Assembly (NCBI GenBank): GCA_965116695.1
Contig: OZ220706.1
Coordinates: forward strand, 868,001 to 932,000
Reading direction: 5' to 3'
DNA length: 64,000 nt
From: JAJDTT01 sp965116695
GTDB taxonomy: Bacteria; Acidobacteriota; UBA6911; RPQK01; JAJDTT01
The notes below the pieces were generated by a model. It had not been told where the DNA came from and made no database searches. It worked only from the letters and a program-made list of their open reading frames with translations. The position numbers and the translations under genes were made by a program. Positions 8,880-16,685 of this stretch are shown here, in pieces (the first letter of the stretch is position 1; each line of letters begins with the position of its first letter).

Positions 8880-10408
8880 ACCCGAGAACCTTTCAGCGAG
8901 TCAGGGAGATCTTCGAGGCCGCCTTGGAACGCGAAGCGGAATCGCGTGAGGCCTTCGTCCGGCGGGAATGTTCCTCCGACACGGAGCTGACCCGAGAGGT
9001 GCTGTCGCTTCTGTCCCACCACGATCCTGACGCCACCTTCCTCGACGGGGCCCTGTTTCAACCAGGAGGCGTGGAAACGGACGCCGGCCTCCTGGCGGAA
9101 GGGGACACGCTGGGACCGTACCGGATTCTCGGAGAGGCGGGCCGGGGCGGCATGGGCGTCGTCTACCGCGCCGTCGACACGCGGCTGGACCGTACCGTGG
9201 CCCTCAAGGCAGTCTCTCCCCTCGTGGGCCGCGACGTCGAACAACGCCGCCGGCTCCGCCGCGAGGCCAAGGTCGCCGCTTCCCTGAACCATCCCGCCAT
9301 CGCGGCCGTTTATGCCTTGGAGGAACTTGACGGCGCGCTCTACATCGCCGGCGAGTACATCGAGGGAGAGAATCTGCGAACGCGGATCGAACAGGGATCG
9401 CTACCCCTCCCCGAACTCCTGCGGATCGCGACTCAAGTGTGCCAGGGACTCGTGGCCGCCCACTCCAGCGGCGTGGTCCATCGGGACCTCAAACCGGAGA
9501 ACGTTCTACTCGATGCGCGGGGGAATCTGAAGATCGTCGATTTCGGTCTGGCGCTCCCCACTCTGGAACCTTCCCACAGCCAGCGCCTGACGCAGGAGGG
9601 AACCGTTCTCGGAACCCCGGTCTACATGTCTCCCGAGCAGTTGGAAGGACAGGAAGCCGACTTCCGATCCGACCTCTTCTCTTTCGGAATGTTGATGTAC
9701 GAGCTGGCAACGGGGAGCCACCCGTTCGAAGGCAAGACGCCCCTGGCCACCGTCGCCAGGATCCTGGAGGGCAGCCCTGGCCGATCCGGCGCCATCGGAC
9801 CGCCGTCCATGCTGGAATCGATCCTCTTGCGCTGCCTCGAAAAGAACCCCGCCGACCGTTTTCAATCCACCGAAGAGCTCCTGGCGCAGGTGCAACTTCT
9901 CGAATCGAAGGTCAAAGGCAAACCCAGGGACACTTTCGTTTCCCGTGAGTCCCTTCACGGCGGCTGGTGGGTGTTCCACCAGTCGGCCGTGATCCTCTTT
10001 TACGCGACGATGGTCTTCGGGGCCTGGGAATTCAAGCAGGCCGCCTCTCAGGCGCCGGGCGCCGCGGCATTGCCCCTGGCGGTTTTCTATCTGGTGCTGG
10101 GCTGTGCCCTTTGCAACGGCACCATCCGCACCCACCTCCTGTTCACGTCACGGTTCAACCGTTCCGCCATCGAAGCGGAACTGAACCGGGTCCGCGGATG
10201 GAAACGGCGGGTCGACGGACTCTTCTCCCTTTGTCTCCTTCTCGGCGCCGCCCTCATCGTCACCCGGGAACAACTCCTGGCCGGATGCCTGGCCGCCGTA
10301 GCCGTCAGCTACACTGTCATCTTCCTGTTGGTCGAACCGGCCACCGAACGGGCCGTCTTCGAACCGGGTGCGGCGCCGGCCCCATCTTCATCCGACCGAT
10401 CTTCCTGA
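8876..10408 (+). CDS. Transmembrane serine/threonine protein kinase (PknB/Stk type)
   Basis: A 510-residue kinase. The N-terminal 70 residues are the helical leader seen in acidobacterial kinases that sit beside ECF sigma factors. The kinase domain follows: glycine loop GEAGRGGMGVVY at 86-97, VALK with Lys111, HRDLKPEN at 202-209, DFG at 222-224, and the GTPVYMSPEQ activation-segment motif. All catalytic residues are present. The C-terminal 150 residues contain about four hydrophobic segments and no PASTA or other sensor domain. The start GTG 8876 overlaps the sigma-factor stop (GTGA); the frame is open further upstream but inside the sigma gene. The likely partner is the preceding sigma factor. 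Confidence 0.92.
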   Translation: MNPRTFQRVREIFEAALEREAESREAFVRRECSSDTELTREVLSLLSHHDPDATFLDGALFQPGGVETDAGLLAEGDTLGPYRILGEAGRGGMGVVYRAVDTRLDRTVALKAVSPLVGRDVEQRRRLRREAKVAASLNHPAIAAVYALEELDGALYIAGEYIEGENLRTRIEQGSLPLPELLRIATQVCQGLVAAHSSGVVHRDLKPENVLLDARGNLKIVDFGLALPTLEPSHSQRLTQEGTVLGTPVYMSPEQLEGQEADFRSDLFSFGMLMYELATGSHPFEGKTPLATVARILEGSPGRSGAIGPPSMLESILLRCLEKNPADRFQSTEELLAQVQLLESKVKGKPRDTFVSRESLHGGWWVFHQSAVILFYATMVFGAWEFKQAASQAPGAAALPLAVFYLVLGCALCNGTIRTHLLFTSRFNRSAIEAELNRVRGWKRRVDGLFSLCLLLGAALIVTREQLLAGCLAAVAVSYTVIFLLVEPATERAVFEPGAAPAPSSSDRSS

Positions 10409-10511
10409 GCCCCTTTTTTCTCCGTTCTCACATTCCCCGTCAGTGCGGCCGATATCCGCCGGGACGCACCCGCCCGGTTTTGGCCGCAGAACCGAGTCAC
10501 GGAGGAGCTTC

Positions 10512-11288
10512 ATGAAGAGACAAAAGGGTTTCAAACACGTACGGCATCACGACAGCATCCTGGCGTCCGCCGAAAAAAGACTCCTGGTGTGGATCGCCCG
10601 GCGGCTCCCGGCCTGGATCAACGCCGATCATCTGAGCCTGCTGGGGGTCCTGGCCATGCTGGGAGTGGGCCTCTCCTACTGCGCGGCTTCCTGGGACCGG
10701 CGGGCCCTGGTCCTGGTCGTGGCCGGCCTGATCCTCAACTGGTTCGGAGACAGTCTGGACGGCACCCTGGCCCGGGTCCGGAACCAGCAGAGGCCGCGTT
10801 ACGGTTACTACGTCGATCACGTCCTGGATCTGGCCGGCACGTTGTTTCTGCTGGGCGGCCTGGCCGCATCCGAATTCATGAGCCCCGTCATCGGACTCGG
10901 TCTGCTGACCGCATACCTGCTGGTCTCCGCCGAGATCTATCTGGCAACCCATGTCCTTGGCGTTTTTCGGCTCGCCTTTTTGAAGATCGGACCGACGGAG
11001 CTGCGACTCCTGCTGGCTGCGGGCACGGTTTTCCTCTTCTTCAAGCCGGTCGTCGGACTGGGACCACTGGGGACCTTCCACCTCTTCGACGTCGGCGGTA
11101 TGGCCGGCATCCTGGGTCTGGCCCTGACGTTCACCGTCTCCGCCCTCCGGCACACGCGAAGGCTGTACCGCGCCGAACCCAGGCCACGGTTGCAGCGGCC
11201 CCTTCCCATCAGCGTGCCGCGGTTCCCCTCCACCGGATTCGGTCCGATGGGATCGGCTTTTCCCGGGTCTCACCGTAACCGGGGCTGA
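10512..11288 (+). CDS. CDP-alcohol phosphatidyltransferase family protein
   Basis: A 258-residue integral membrane enzyme. The complete CDP-alcohol phosphotransferase signature is present: Asp80, Asp83, Gly84, Ala87, Arg88, then Gly98, Asp102 and Asp106. It transfers a phosphoalcohol from a CDP-activated donor, usually in phospholipid headgroup synthesis; the donor and acceptor cannot be told from sequence. About six membrane segments are visible, and a Pro/Arg-rich tail follows the last. The start ATG 10512 has GGAGGAG 5-11 bp upstream; the frame is open earlier but without a better site. It precedes the GtrA-like gene by 11 bp, consistent with one membrane-lipid or glycolipid operon. Confidence 0.88.
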   Translation: MKRQKGFKHVRHHDSILASAEKRLLVWIARRLPAWINADHLSLLGVLAMLGVGLSYCAASWDRRALVLVVAGLILNWFGDSLDGTLARVRNQQRPRYGYYVDHVLDLAGTLFLLGGLAASEFMSPVIGLGLLTAYLLVSAEIYLATHVLGVFRLAFLKIGPTELRLLLAAGTVFLFFKPVVGLGPLGTFHLFDVGGMAGILGLALTFTVSALRHTRRLYRAEPRPRLQRPLPISVPRFPSTGFGPMGSAFPGSHRNRG

Positions 11289-11299
11289 GGACGCCTGAA

Positions 11300-11710
11300 A
11301 TGGAACACCTGATCCGTTGGGCGCGATTCAACGCCGTCGGCCTGATGGGAGTTTCGGTTCAGATCACCGTGCTCATGCTCTTGCGCGGAGTCTGGGACCT
11401 GCACTATTTGCCGGCCACTGCCCTGGCGGTGGAGATGGCGGTGCTGCACAACTTCTGGTGGCATGAGCGCTGGACCTGGTCGGACCGCACGGCGACGGCG
11501 GATACGAGCGTCTCGGGCCGGCTGCTCCGATTCAACATGACTGTCGGCACGGTCTCCATCGTCCAGAACCTGTTTCTGATGGAGCTCCTGGTGGCCGGCC
11601 TGAATCTGCACTACCTCCCGGCCAACCTGCTGGCCATCGCCTCCTGCTCCACGTTGAACTACTTTTCCAGTCATTGGCTGGTCTTCCGGCAACCCGCCAA
11701 GGAGAAATGA
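11300..11710 (+). CDS. GtrA family membrane protein
   Basis: A 136-residue protein with four predicted membrane helices and the GtrA hallmarks: an N-terminal FNAVGLMGVSVQ helix, a central VEMAVLHNFWWHERWTW segment, and a closing NYFSSHWLVF motif. GtrA proteins are thought to flip or handle polyprenyl-linked sugars in glycan decoration of the cell surface. It follows the CDP-alcohol phosphotransferase closely and is followed after one base by the second START-like gene, with an AAGGAG site at its own 3' end serving that gene. No glycosyltransferase is adjacent, so its substrate is unknown. Confidence 0.85.
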   Translation: MEHLIRWARFNAVGLMGVSVQITVLMLLRGVWDLHYLPATALAVEMAVLHNFWWHERWTWSDRTATADTSVSGRLLRFNMTVGTVSIVQNLFLMELLVAGLNLHYLPANLLAIASCSTLNYFSSHWLVFRQPAKEK

Positions 11711-11711
11711 A

Positions 11712-12602
11712 ATGAGACCAATTCCGTCGATCAAGGTGCGGCTGGCGCTTGCAACCATGGTCCTGGCCGCGGCATGCGTCCCGGGTCCGGGCTCATGGGC
11801 TCACGGAGCCGAGTTGAAACCTGAGACCCTGATGGCCTGGGACCAATATGTTCGGCTCACCGAGGAAAGAATCCGCAACGAGCTGGCATCGGAGAAGGGG
11901 TTTTTCGGACACGAATTCGGCCGGATGAACGAAGCGCGGGCGACTTGGCAACGGGTCCGTTCGGGCCAGGTCATGGTCGCCCGGATGGAAACCGAGGATG
12001 CCCGTGGCCGAACCATCAAAGTCCCCGGTGGAATGATCCACCACTGGCGGGGAACCATTCTGATTCCCTCCGTTCGCCTGGAAGAGGTGATCCATCGCCT
12101 GCGCTATCCGGACCCCAACGTGCCTCCGCAGAAGGACGTGCTGGAGACGAGAATATTGGCACGGGACGAGGACTCCCTGCGCATCTACCTGAAGTTGGTC
12201 CGCAAAAAAATCGTCACCGTCGCCTACAACACGGAACACCTGGTCCGCTACCGCTGGCACGATCCATTCCGGGCCTCAAGCCGCAGCATTGCCACCCGCA
12301 TCGCCGAGTTGGAGAAACTCCACACGGCCCAAGAGCGGGAAAAGGTCCCCGGACACGACCGGGGATTTCTCTGGCGCCTCAATTCCTACTGGAGATACCA
12401 GCAGGTCGACGCCGGCGTTGTGGTGGAATGCGAATCGCTGTCCCTGAGCCGAGGCTACCCCGTCATCTTCAAGCCGATCGTGGCTCCCATCGTGAGATCC
12501 GTCGCCAGAAAGTCCATGAAAAGGACGTTGGCCTCGCTTCGGCATCGCCTCCTCATGACCAGAGCGGCGCGGGAAAGCCTCCAACCCGTTCCGGGGTCCT
12601 GA
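11712..12602 (+). CDS. Secreted START-like protein (paralogue 2)
   Basis: A 296-residue protein with a signal peptide (cleavage likely near SWAHGAE, residue 32) and the same architecture as the product of 7357-8313. Shared features are an ELKPET(L)...WDQYV opening, a VRSGQ(V/I) segment, an FIP/LIPSV strand, the YNTEH(L/E)V block, DRGFLWRLNSYWRY, and a helical C-terminus with an RSVARKSMKRTL pattern. The paralogue shares the GTRQAVL/RHRLLMT tail. It is probably a periplasmic hydrophobic-ligand protein; neither copy contains a recognisable enzyme active site. AAGGAG precedes ATG 11712, which lies 1 bp after the GtrA stop. Confidence 0.7.
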   Translation: MRPIPSIKVRLALATMVLAAACVPGPGSWAHGAELKPETLMAWDQYVRLTEERIRNELASEKGFFGHEFGRMNEARATWQRVRSGQVMVARMETEDARGRTIKVPGGMIHHWRGTILIPSVRLEEVIHRLRYPDPNVPPQKDVLETRILARDEDSLRIYLKLVRKKIVTVAYNTEHLVRYRWHDPFRASSRSIATRIAELEKLHTAQEREKVPGHDRGFLWRLNSYWRYQQVDAGVVVECESLSLSRGYPVIFKPIVAPIVRSVARKSMKRTLASLRHRLLMTRAARESLQPVPGS

Positions 12603-12691
12603 CCCCGTGGAATCCCGGTTCCACCGATGCGCCGCCACACGGCCGGACGAACGGTGGAGACTTGGGCCTCAGGCTGCTAGGCTGCCGGAGA

Positions 12692-12895
12692 ATGGAAACC
12701 GGAGAGAACCAGGAGCGGAAACGGCGCGGCGAATACCGTTACAGCGGGTGGCTCCTGTTGCTTGTGGGCCTCCTGCTGATGGCCTCCCTCTACTACACCT
12801 TCGATCTCTGGCCGGTGAAGCTACTGCTGATCCTGTTCCTGCTGTCGTCGGCGAGCTTCCTGTTCTGGAGGGCCGGACGCCTTTCGAAACGCTGA
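12692..12895 (+). CDS. Small two-helix membrane protein
   Basis: A 67-residue ORF. A basic, hydrophilic N-terminus (GENQERKRRGEYR) is followed by two hydrophobic helices separated by a short FDLWPVK turn, and a basic end (AGRLSKR). This charge pattern fits the positive-inside rule with both ends in the cytoplasm. ATG 12692 has a weak CCGGAG ribosome site just before it. No family was recognised. It lies 89 bp after the START-like gene and 36 bp before the DUF3891 gene, on the same strand. Confidence 0.55.
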   Translation: METGENQERKRRGEYRYSGWLLLLVGLLLMASLYYTFDLWPVKLLLILFLLSSASFLFWRAGRLSKR

Positions 12896-12931
12896 CCTTC
12901 CGGGCGCCAGAATCACCCGTTCCGTGAAACC

Positions 12932-13798
12932 ATGCTCAAGCGAACGGTGGGCGACGAACTCTGGTGCATCTCGCAGCCGGACCACGCCGCCGCCGCCGGC
13001 TACCTGGCCGCCCACTGGGGCAACGGCCAATTTGCATGCCCCGGTCGATACGCACCCTTCCCCGACCCCGAACGGCTGCGAGCCGAGACCGTCCACGCCA
13101 TCGCCGAGCACGACAACGGCTGGTGGGAGTGGGAGGCCGACCCTCGGATCGATCCCTCCGACGGCCTCCCGTTGGATCTGACGAGCCTCGAACAGTCCGA
13201 AGGCCTGCAACGATGGCGCCTCGGCGTATCCCGCTTCCGCGACAACCACCCCCATGTCGCTCTCCTGATCAGCTTGCATGCCTATTGGCTGCACGCGCCC
13301 CGCGTCCAGGCCGGGCACAGGCCGGAGTTCCTCCATCCCCTCTTCGGAGTAACCGCCGAGTGGCCTCCAGCCGAAGGCAGAGACCTGGAAGAAGCCAGGC
13401 AGTTCGTTGCCGAACAAGACTCGCTGCAGGATACGCTCACGGAACGCATCAAGGGCGATCCCGAATGGGTCGCCGCCGTCAAGCCGCGGCACCTGCACCC
13501 TCACCTCCGCCTGCTGCAAGTTTGCGACGCCCTCTCGCTCCACCTCTGTTTCGGCGGAGACCAGGAGCGGACTCTCCGGGAGGTCCCGCGCAGGTGTTGG
13601 AACGATCGGGTCTCACTCCGTGTCCTTCCGTTAAACGAACGCCGGGTCGCCGTAGACCCGTACCCCTTTGATCAGGATCCGCTGCCGGTCACCCTTCGCG
13701 GCCGGATCCTGAACCCGGATATTCGTCCGGCGGATGACTTCCAGACCTGGTGGCAGGCTCGCCCCCGCCGGGAAATCCGGTTTCGGTTCGTCCGCTGA
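12932..13798 (+). CDS. DUF3891 family protein
   Basis: A 288-residue soluble protein with the DUF3891 pattern: an N-terminal block QPDHAAAAGYLAAHWG, the motif AIAEHDNGWWEWEADPR, and a central VALLISLHAYWL segment. A later HPHLRLLQVCDALSLHLCFG helix carries several conserved histidines. The His/Asp-rich arrangement (HDNGW, SLHA, QVCDALSLHLC) recalls HD-type metal-binding helical proteins, but no function is established for the family. It stands alone between the small membrane protein and the ether-lipid pair. The start ATG 12932 is the only good one near the conserved N-terminus. Confidence 0.75.
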   Translation: MLKRTVGDELWCISQPDHAAAAGYLAAHWGNGQFACPGRYAPFPDPERLRAETVHAIAEHDNGWWEWEADPRIDPSDGLPLDLTSLEQSEGLQRWRLGVSRFRDNHPHVALLISLHAYWLHAPRVQAGHRPEFLHPLFGVTAEWPPAEGRDLEEARQFVAEQDSLQDTLTERIKGDPEWVAAVKPRHLHPHLRLLQVCDALSLHLCFGGDQERTLREVPRRCWNDRVSLRVLPLNERRVAVDPYPFDQDPLPVTLRGRILNPDIRPADDFQTWWQARPRREIRFRFVR

Positions 13799-14000
13799 AC
13801 GCACGGCGCCAGCCGAGTCGCGCGCCAGCGGACGGCGGCAGTGCGATGTTGGAATTCCTCCCCCGATTCGAAGCGCCGGGAGTTGCGCATCACACGTTCA
13901 GTGTGAACAATCACACGCGAGAACATCGGAATCGGTGGTCCTGTCCGCCGCCGTGCTTCGGCGGACTGACCGGGCAGAAGGAGTAAAACGGAAAGTAGCG

Positions 14001-15743
14001 ATGGCCGGCAGGAAAAACGATCCGACCTGGGGGCACCGTTGGGGATTCGCCGACACCCGTTTCGTCCTCAATGACGACGACTCGGTGACGCTCACCGGTG
14101 ATCGTTACGAGTTGTGCGGCTACAAGATGCACGACTTCCTCCCCTACGTGAGAGAAGTCCTGGGACTCGATCCCGATTTCAAGAAAAAACGGACCGAGGT
14201 CGATCCCAAACCGGTTCCCGCCCCCAGATTGAACACCCGGTTCTGCCGCCGCCTGGCCAATTTCTACCGTCCCGATCAATACACCTTCGACGACCGCGAG
14301 AGACTCATCCACAGCCACGGGCAGACCAGTGCCGACGAAGTCTTCCGGGTCGTCTACTCCCAACTCGAACGCGTCGCCGACATGGTCATCTACCCCGAAG
14401 CGGAGAAGGATTGCGCGATGCTGGTGGCGCTGGCCCGCACCCAGGACGTCTGCCTCGTTCCCTACGGCGGCGGCACCAGCGTCAGTTGCGCGTTGAAGCT
14501 TCCGGCCTCGGAAGAGCGCATGATCGTTTCGGTGGACATGAGGCGGATGAATCGCGTCGAATGGATCGACCGCGAGAACCAGCGGGCCCTGGTCCAGGCG
14601 GGCACCACGGGGGAGGAACTGGAACGCCAGCTTGGGAAGGCCGGTTTCGTCTCCGGTCACGAACCCGACAGCATCGAACTCTCGACCCTGGGAGGATGGA
14701 TCGCCACCAATGCCAGCGGGATGAAAAAGAATCGATACGGCAACATCGAGGACATCGTCGAAAAAGTGACGCTGATCACTCCCACCGGCCGGGTGGAGCA
14801 TCTGACGGCCTCCCCCCGGATCTCCATGGGGATGCAGCCCCAGAGTCTGTTCTTTGGGAGCGAGGGAAACCTGGGTCTCATCACCAGCGCCATCATCAAG
14901 ATCCATCCCCGGCCCCAGGTCCGCAAATACGGCTCCCTCGTTTTTCCCGACTTTGCCAAGGGGGTCGCCTTCCTTCGGAGCTTGGCGGAAACCAGGTTCG
15001 TCCCCGCCAGCATCCGCCTGGTGGACAACGTGCAGTTCCGTTTCGGCCAGGCCCTGAAGCCGAGGCCCACCGGATCGGCTGCCTGGTTGGACAAGCTGAA
15101 GAAATTCTTCGTGCTCAAGGTCAAGGGATTCGATCCCCATCAGATGTCCGCCGCCACCATCCTCATGGAAGGATCCCGCGAAGAGGTCGCTTTTCAGGAA
15201 AAGGGCCTCTACAAGCTGGCCAAGGAGTACGGGGGCCTGCCGGGCGGAGCCGAGAACGGACGCCGCGGCTACCGGCTCACCTTCGCCATCGCCTATATCC
15301 GGGACTTCCTGTCGGACTTCCACATCCTGGGAGAGACCTTCGAGACCTCGGTGCCCTGGAACCGCATACACCAGGTTTGCGACGCCGTCGTGGCCCGGGC
15401 TCAGGCCCGGCACCAGGAGCTGGACCTGCCGGGACGGCCCTACGTCTCCTATCGAATCACCCAGGTCTACCACACGGGAGTCTGCATCTATTTCATGTTC
15501 GGCTTCTACGCCAAGGGCGTGGACGACCCGGAAACCGTTTTCAGCCAGGTCGAGCATTCACTGCGCCAGGCCATCATCGACGCGGGCGGGTCCATTTCCC
15601 ACCACCACGGAGTCGGAAAACTCCGCAGTGAGTTCATGAAACACACCCTCTCTTCACGAGGTATTCGGCTCCTGAAAGATATCAAGCGGTCTGCCGATCC
15701 GAACAACATCTTCGGCATTCGAAACAACGTCCTGGGAGACTGA
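14001..15743 (+). CDS. Alkylglycerone-phosphate synthase (alkyl-DHAP synthase)-like FAD enzyme
   Basis: A 580-residue FAD-linked oxidase of the vanillyl-alcohol-oxidase fold. The FAD motif PYGGGTSV is at 154-161, and HHHGVGK (534-540) lies in the C-terminal cap. Alignment from memory with human AGPS is close at both ends: the GYKMHDFLPYVREVLG-like leader, the AYIRD(F)LSDFHILGE(T)FETS block, the CIYFMF strand and the closing ADPNNIFG. Eukaryotic AGPS replaces the acyl group of acyl-DHAP by a fatty alcohol, making the ether bond of ether lipids. The start ATG 14001 is the one that begins the conserved region; the frame is open earlier. The DHRS7B-like reductase follows 47 bp later. Confidence 0.82.
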   Translation: MAGRKNDPTWGHRWGFADTRFVLNDDDSVTLTGDRYELCGYKMHDFLPYVREVLGLDPDFKKKRTEVDPKPVPAPRLNTRFCRRLANFYRPDQYTFDDRERLIHSHGQTSADEVFRVVYSQLERVADMVIYPEAEKDCAMLVALARTQDVCLVPYGGGTSVSCALKLPASEERMIVSVDMRRMNRVEWIDRENQRALVQAGTTGEELERQLGKAGFVSGHEPDSIELSTLGGWIATNASGMKKNRYGNIEDIVEKVTLITPTGRVEHLTASPRISMGMQPQSLFFGSEGNLGLITSAIIKIHPRPQVRKYGSLVFPDFAKGVAFLRSLAETRFVPASIRLVDNVQFRFGQALKPRPTGSAAWLDKLKKFFVLKVKGFDPHQMSAATILMEGSREEVAFQEKGLYKLAKEYGGLPGGAENGRRGYRLTFAIAYIRDFLSDFHILGETFETSVPWNRIHQVCDAVVARAQARHQELDLPGRPYVSYRITQVYHTGVCIYFMFGFYAKGVDDPETVFSQVEHSLRQAIIDAGGSISHHHGVGKLRSEFMKHTLSSRGIRLLKDIKRSADPNNIFGIRNNVLGD

Positions 15744-15790
15744 GCGCCTACCGGCGCGCCGCCGGGACGGGATGCCTCACAACTTGACCC

Positions 15791-16618
15791 ATGCCAAAAG
15801 GAAAATTCGAATTCCAGGGCAAGACGGCTCTCATCACCGGGGCCTCATCCGGCCTGGGGAAGAGATTGGCTCTTGATCTGGCCGCCCAGGGAATGAACCT
15901 GGGATTGGCTTCCCGCTCGGAGCCTGCGCTCCAGGAAACGGCTGCCGGAGTCCGGCGAACCGGCGCCGACTGCCTCGTTGTCCCCACCGACGTGACCGAC
16001 GCCGGCCAATGCCGCGAAATGGTCTCGGCGGTGACCGCCGAATTCGGAGCCCTGGACTATCTCATCCTCAGCTCCGGCGTGAGCATGTGGACCCTCTTCG
16101 ACCAGGTTCGCAACACCGGAATTTTCAGAACGCTCATGGAAGTGAACTACCTGGGGGCCGTCCACTGCATCCATCCCGCTCTGCCGGCCTTGAAGGAGCA
16201 ATACGGCATGATCGTGGCCATCTCCTCCGTCCAAGGCCGGGTCGGCGTGCCGTTTCACAGCGGCTACACCGCCAGCAAGCACGCCCTGGACGGTCTCCTG
16301 GAAACGTTGCGGACCGAGTTGCACGGCCAGGTCCGGATTCTGAACGTGATGCCGGGATGGATCCGGAGCACCCGGCTCCGGGCTCACGCCCTCTCGGCCG
16401 ACGGGTCGCCCCTGGGCTCCGCCTCCCACCGGTCCCGGCGGGAGCGCGGCGTGAGCGTCCGCGAATGTTCCCGGCGAATCGTCGCTGCGCTTCCGGGACC
16501 GGGAGGAAACCTCTACATCCCCAAAGCCATGGGAATCCTCCCGCTGGTCAAACTCCTGTTTCCGTCGCTGCTCCGGGCCGGGGTCCGGAGGGCCGTCCGA
16601 AAACAGACCAAGGGGTGA
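15791..16618 (+). CDS. Short-chain dehydrogenase resembling DHRS7B/PexRAP (acyl/alkyl-DHAP reductase)
   Basis: A 275-residue classical SDR. The cofactor motif TGASSGLG is at 16-23, the active-site Ser at about 146 (AISSVQG), and YxxxK with Tyr159 and Lys163. The usual NNAG motif is altered to SSGV. The block around IVAISSVQGR...SGYTASKHALDGLL matches human DHRS7B, which reduces acyl- or alkyl-DHAP to the glycerol phosphate form. That is the step after alkyl-DHAP synthase, encoded immediately upstream. The pairing supports, but does not prove, an ether-lipid role; a general SDR function is the alternative. No clear ribosome site is visible before ATG 15791. Confidence 0.75.
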   Translation: MPKGKFEFQGKTALITGASSGLGKRLALDLAAQGMNLGLASRSEPALQETAAGVRRTGADCLVVPTDVTDAGQCREMVSAVTAEFGALDYLILSSGVSMWTLFDQVRNTGIFRTLMEVNYLGAVHCIHPALPALKEQYGMIVAISSVQGRVGVPFHSGYTASKHALDGLLETLRTELHGQVRILNVMPGWIRSTRLRAHALSADGSPLGSASHRSRRERGVSVRECSRRIVAALPGPGGNLYIPKAMGILPLVKLLFPSLLRAGVRRAVRKQTKG

Positions 16619-16641
16619 AGCCGAGGAAAGAGTGCGGCGAC

Positions 16642-16683
16642 AGGAAAGTCGCCGCTCCAATCGGTAGGAAAGTCGCCGCTCCA
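16642..16683. repeat. Two direct copies of an 18-bp GC-rich repeat
   Basis: The sequence AGGAAAGTCGCCGCTCCA occurs at 16642-16659 and, identically, at 16666-16683, giving a 24-bp period in the gap between the convergent SDR and symporter genes. A degenerate third start (GGAAAGAGTGCGGCGACAGG) lies just before. No coding function is apparent. Confidence 0.7.
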
Positions 16684-16685
16684 GG

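Noticed and set aside
16642..16683. CRISPR array
   Set aside because: Only two repeats, a 6-bp spacer, and no cas genes in the window.
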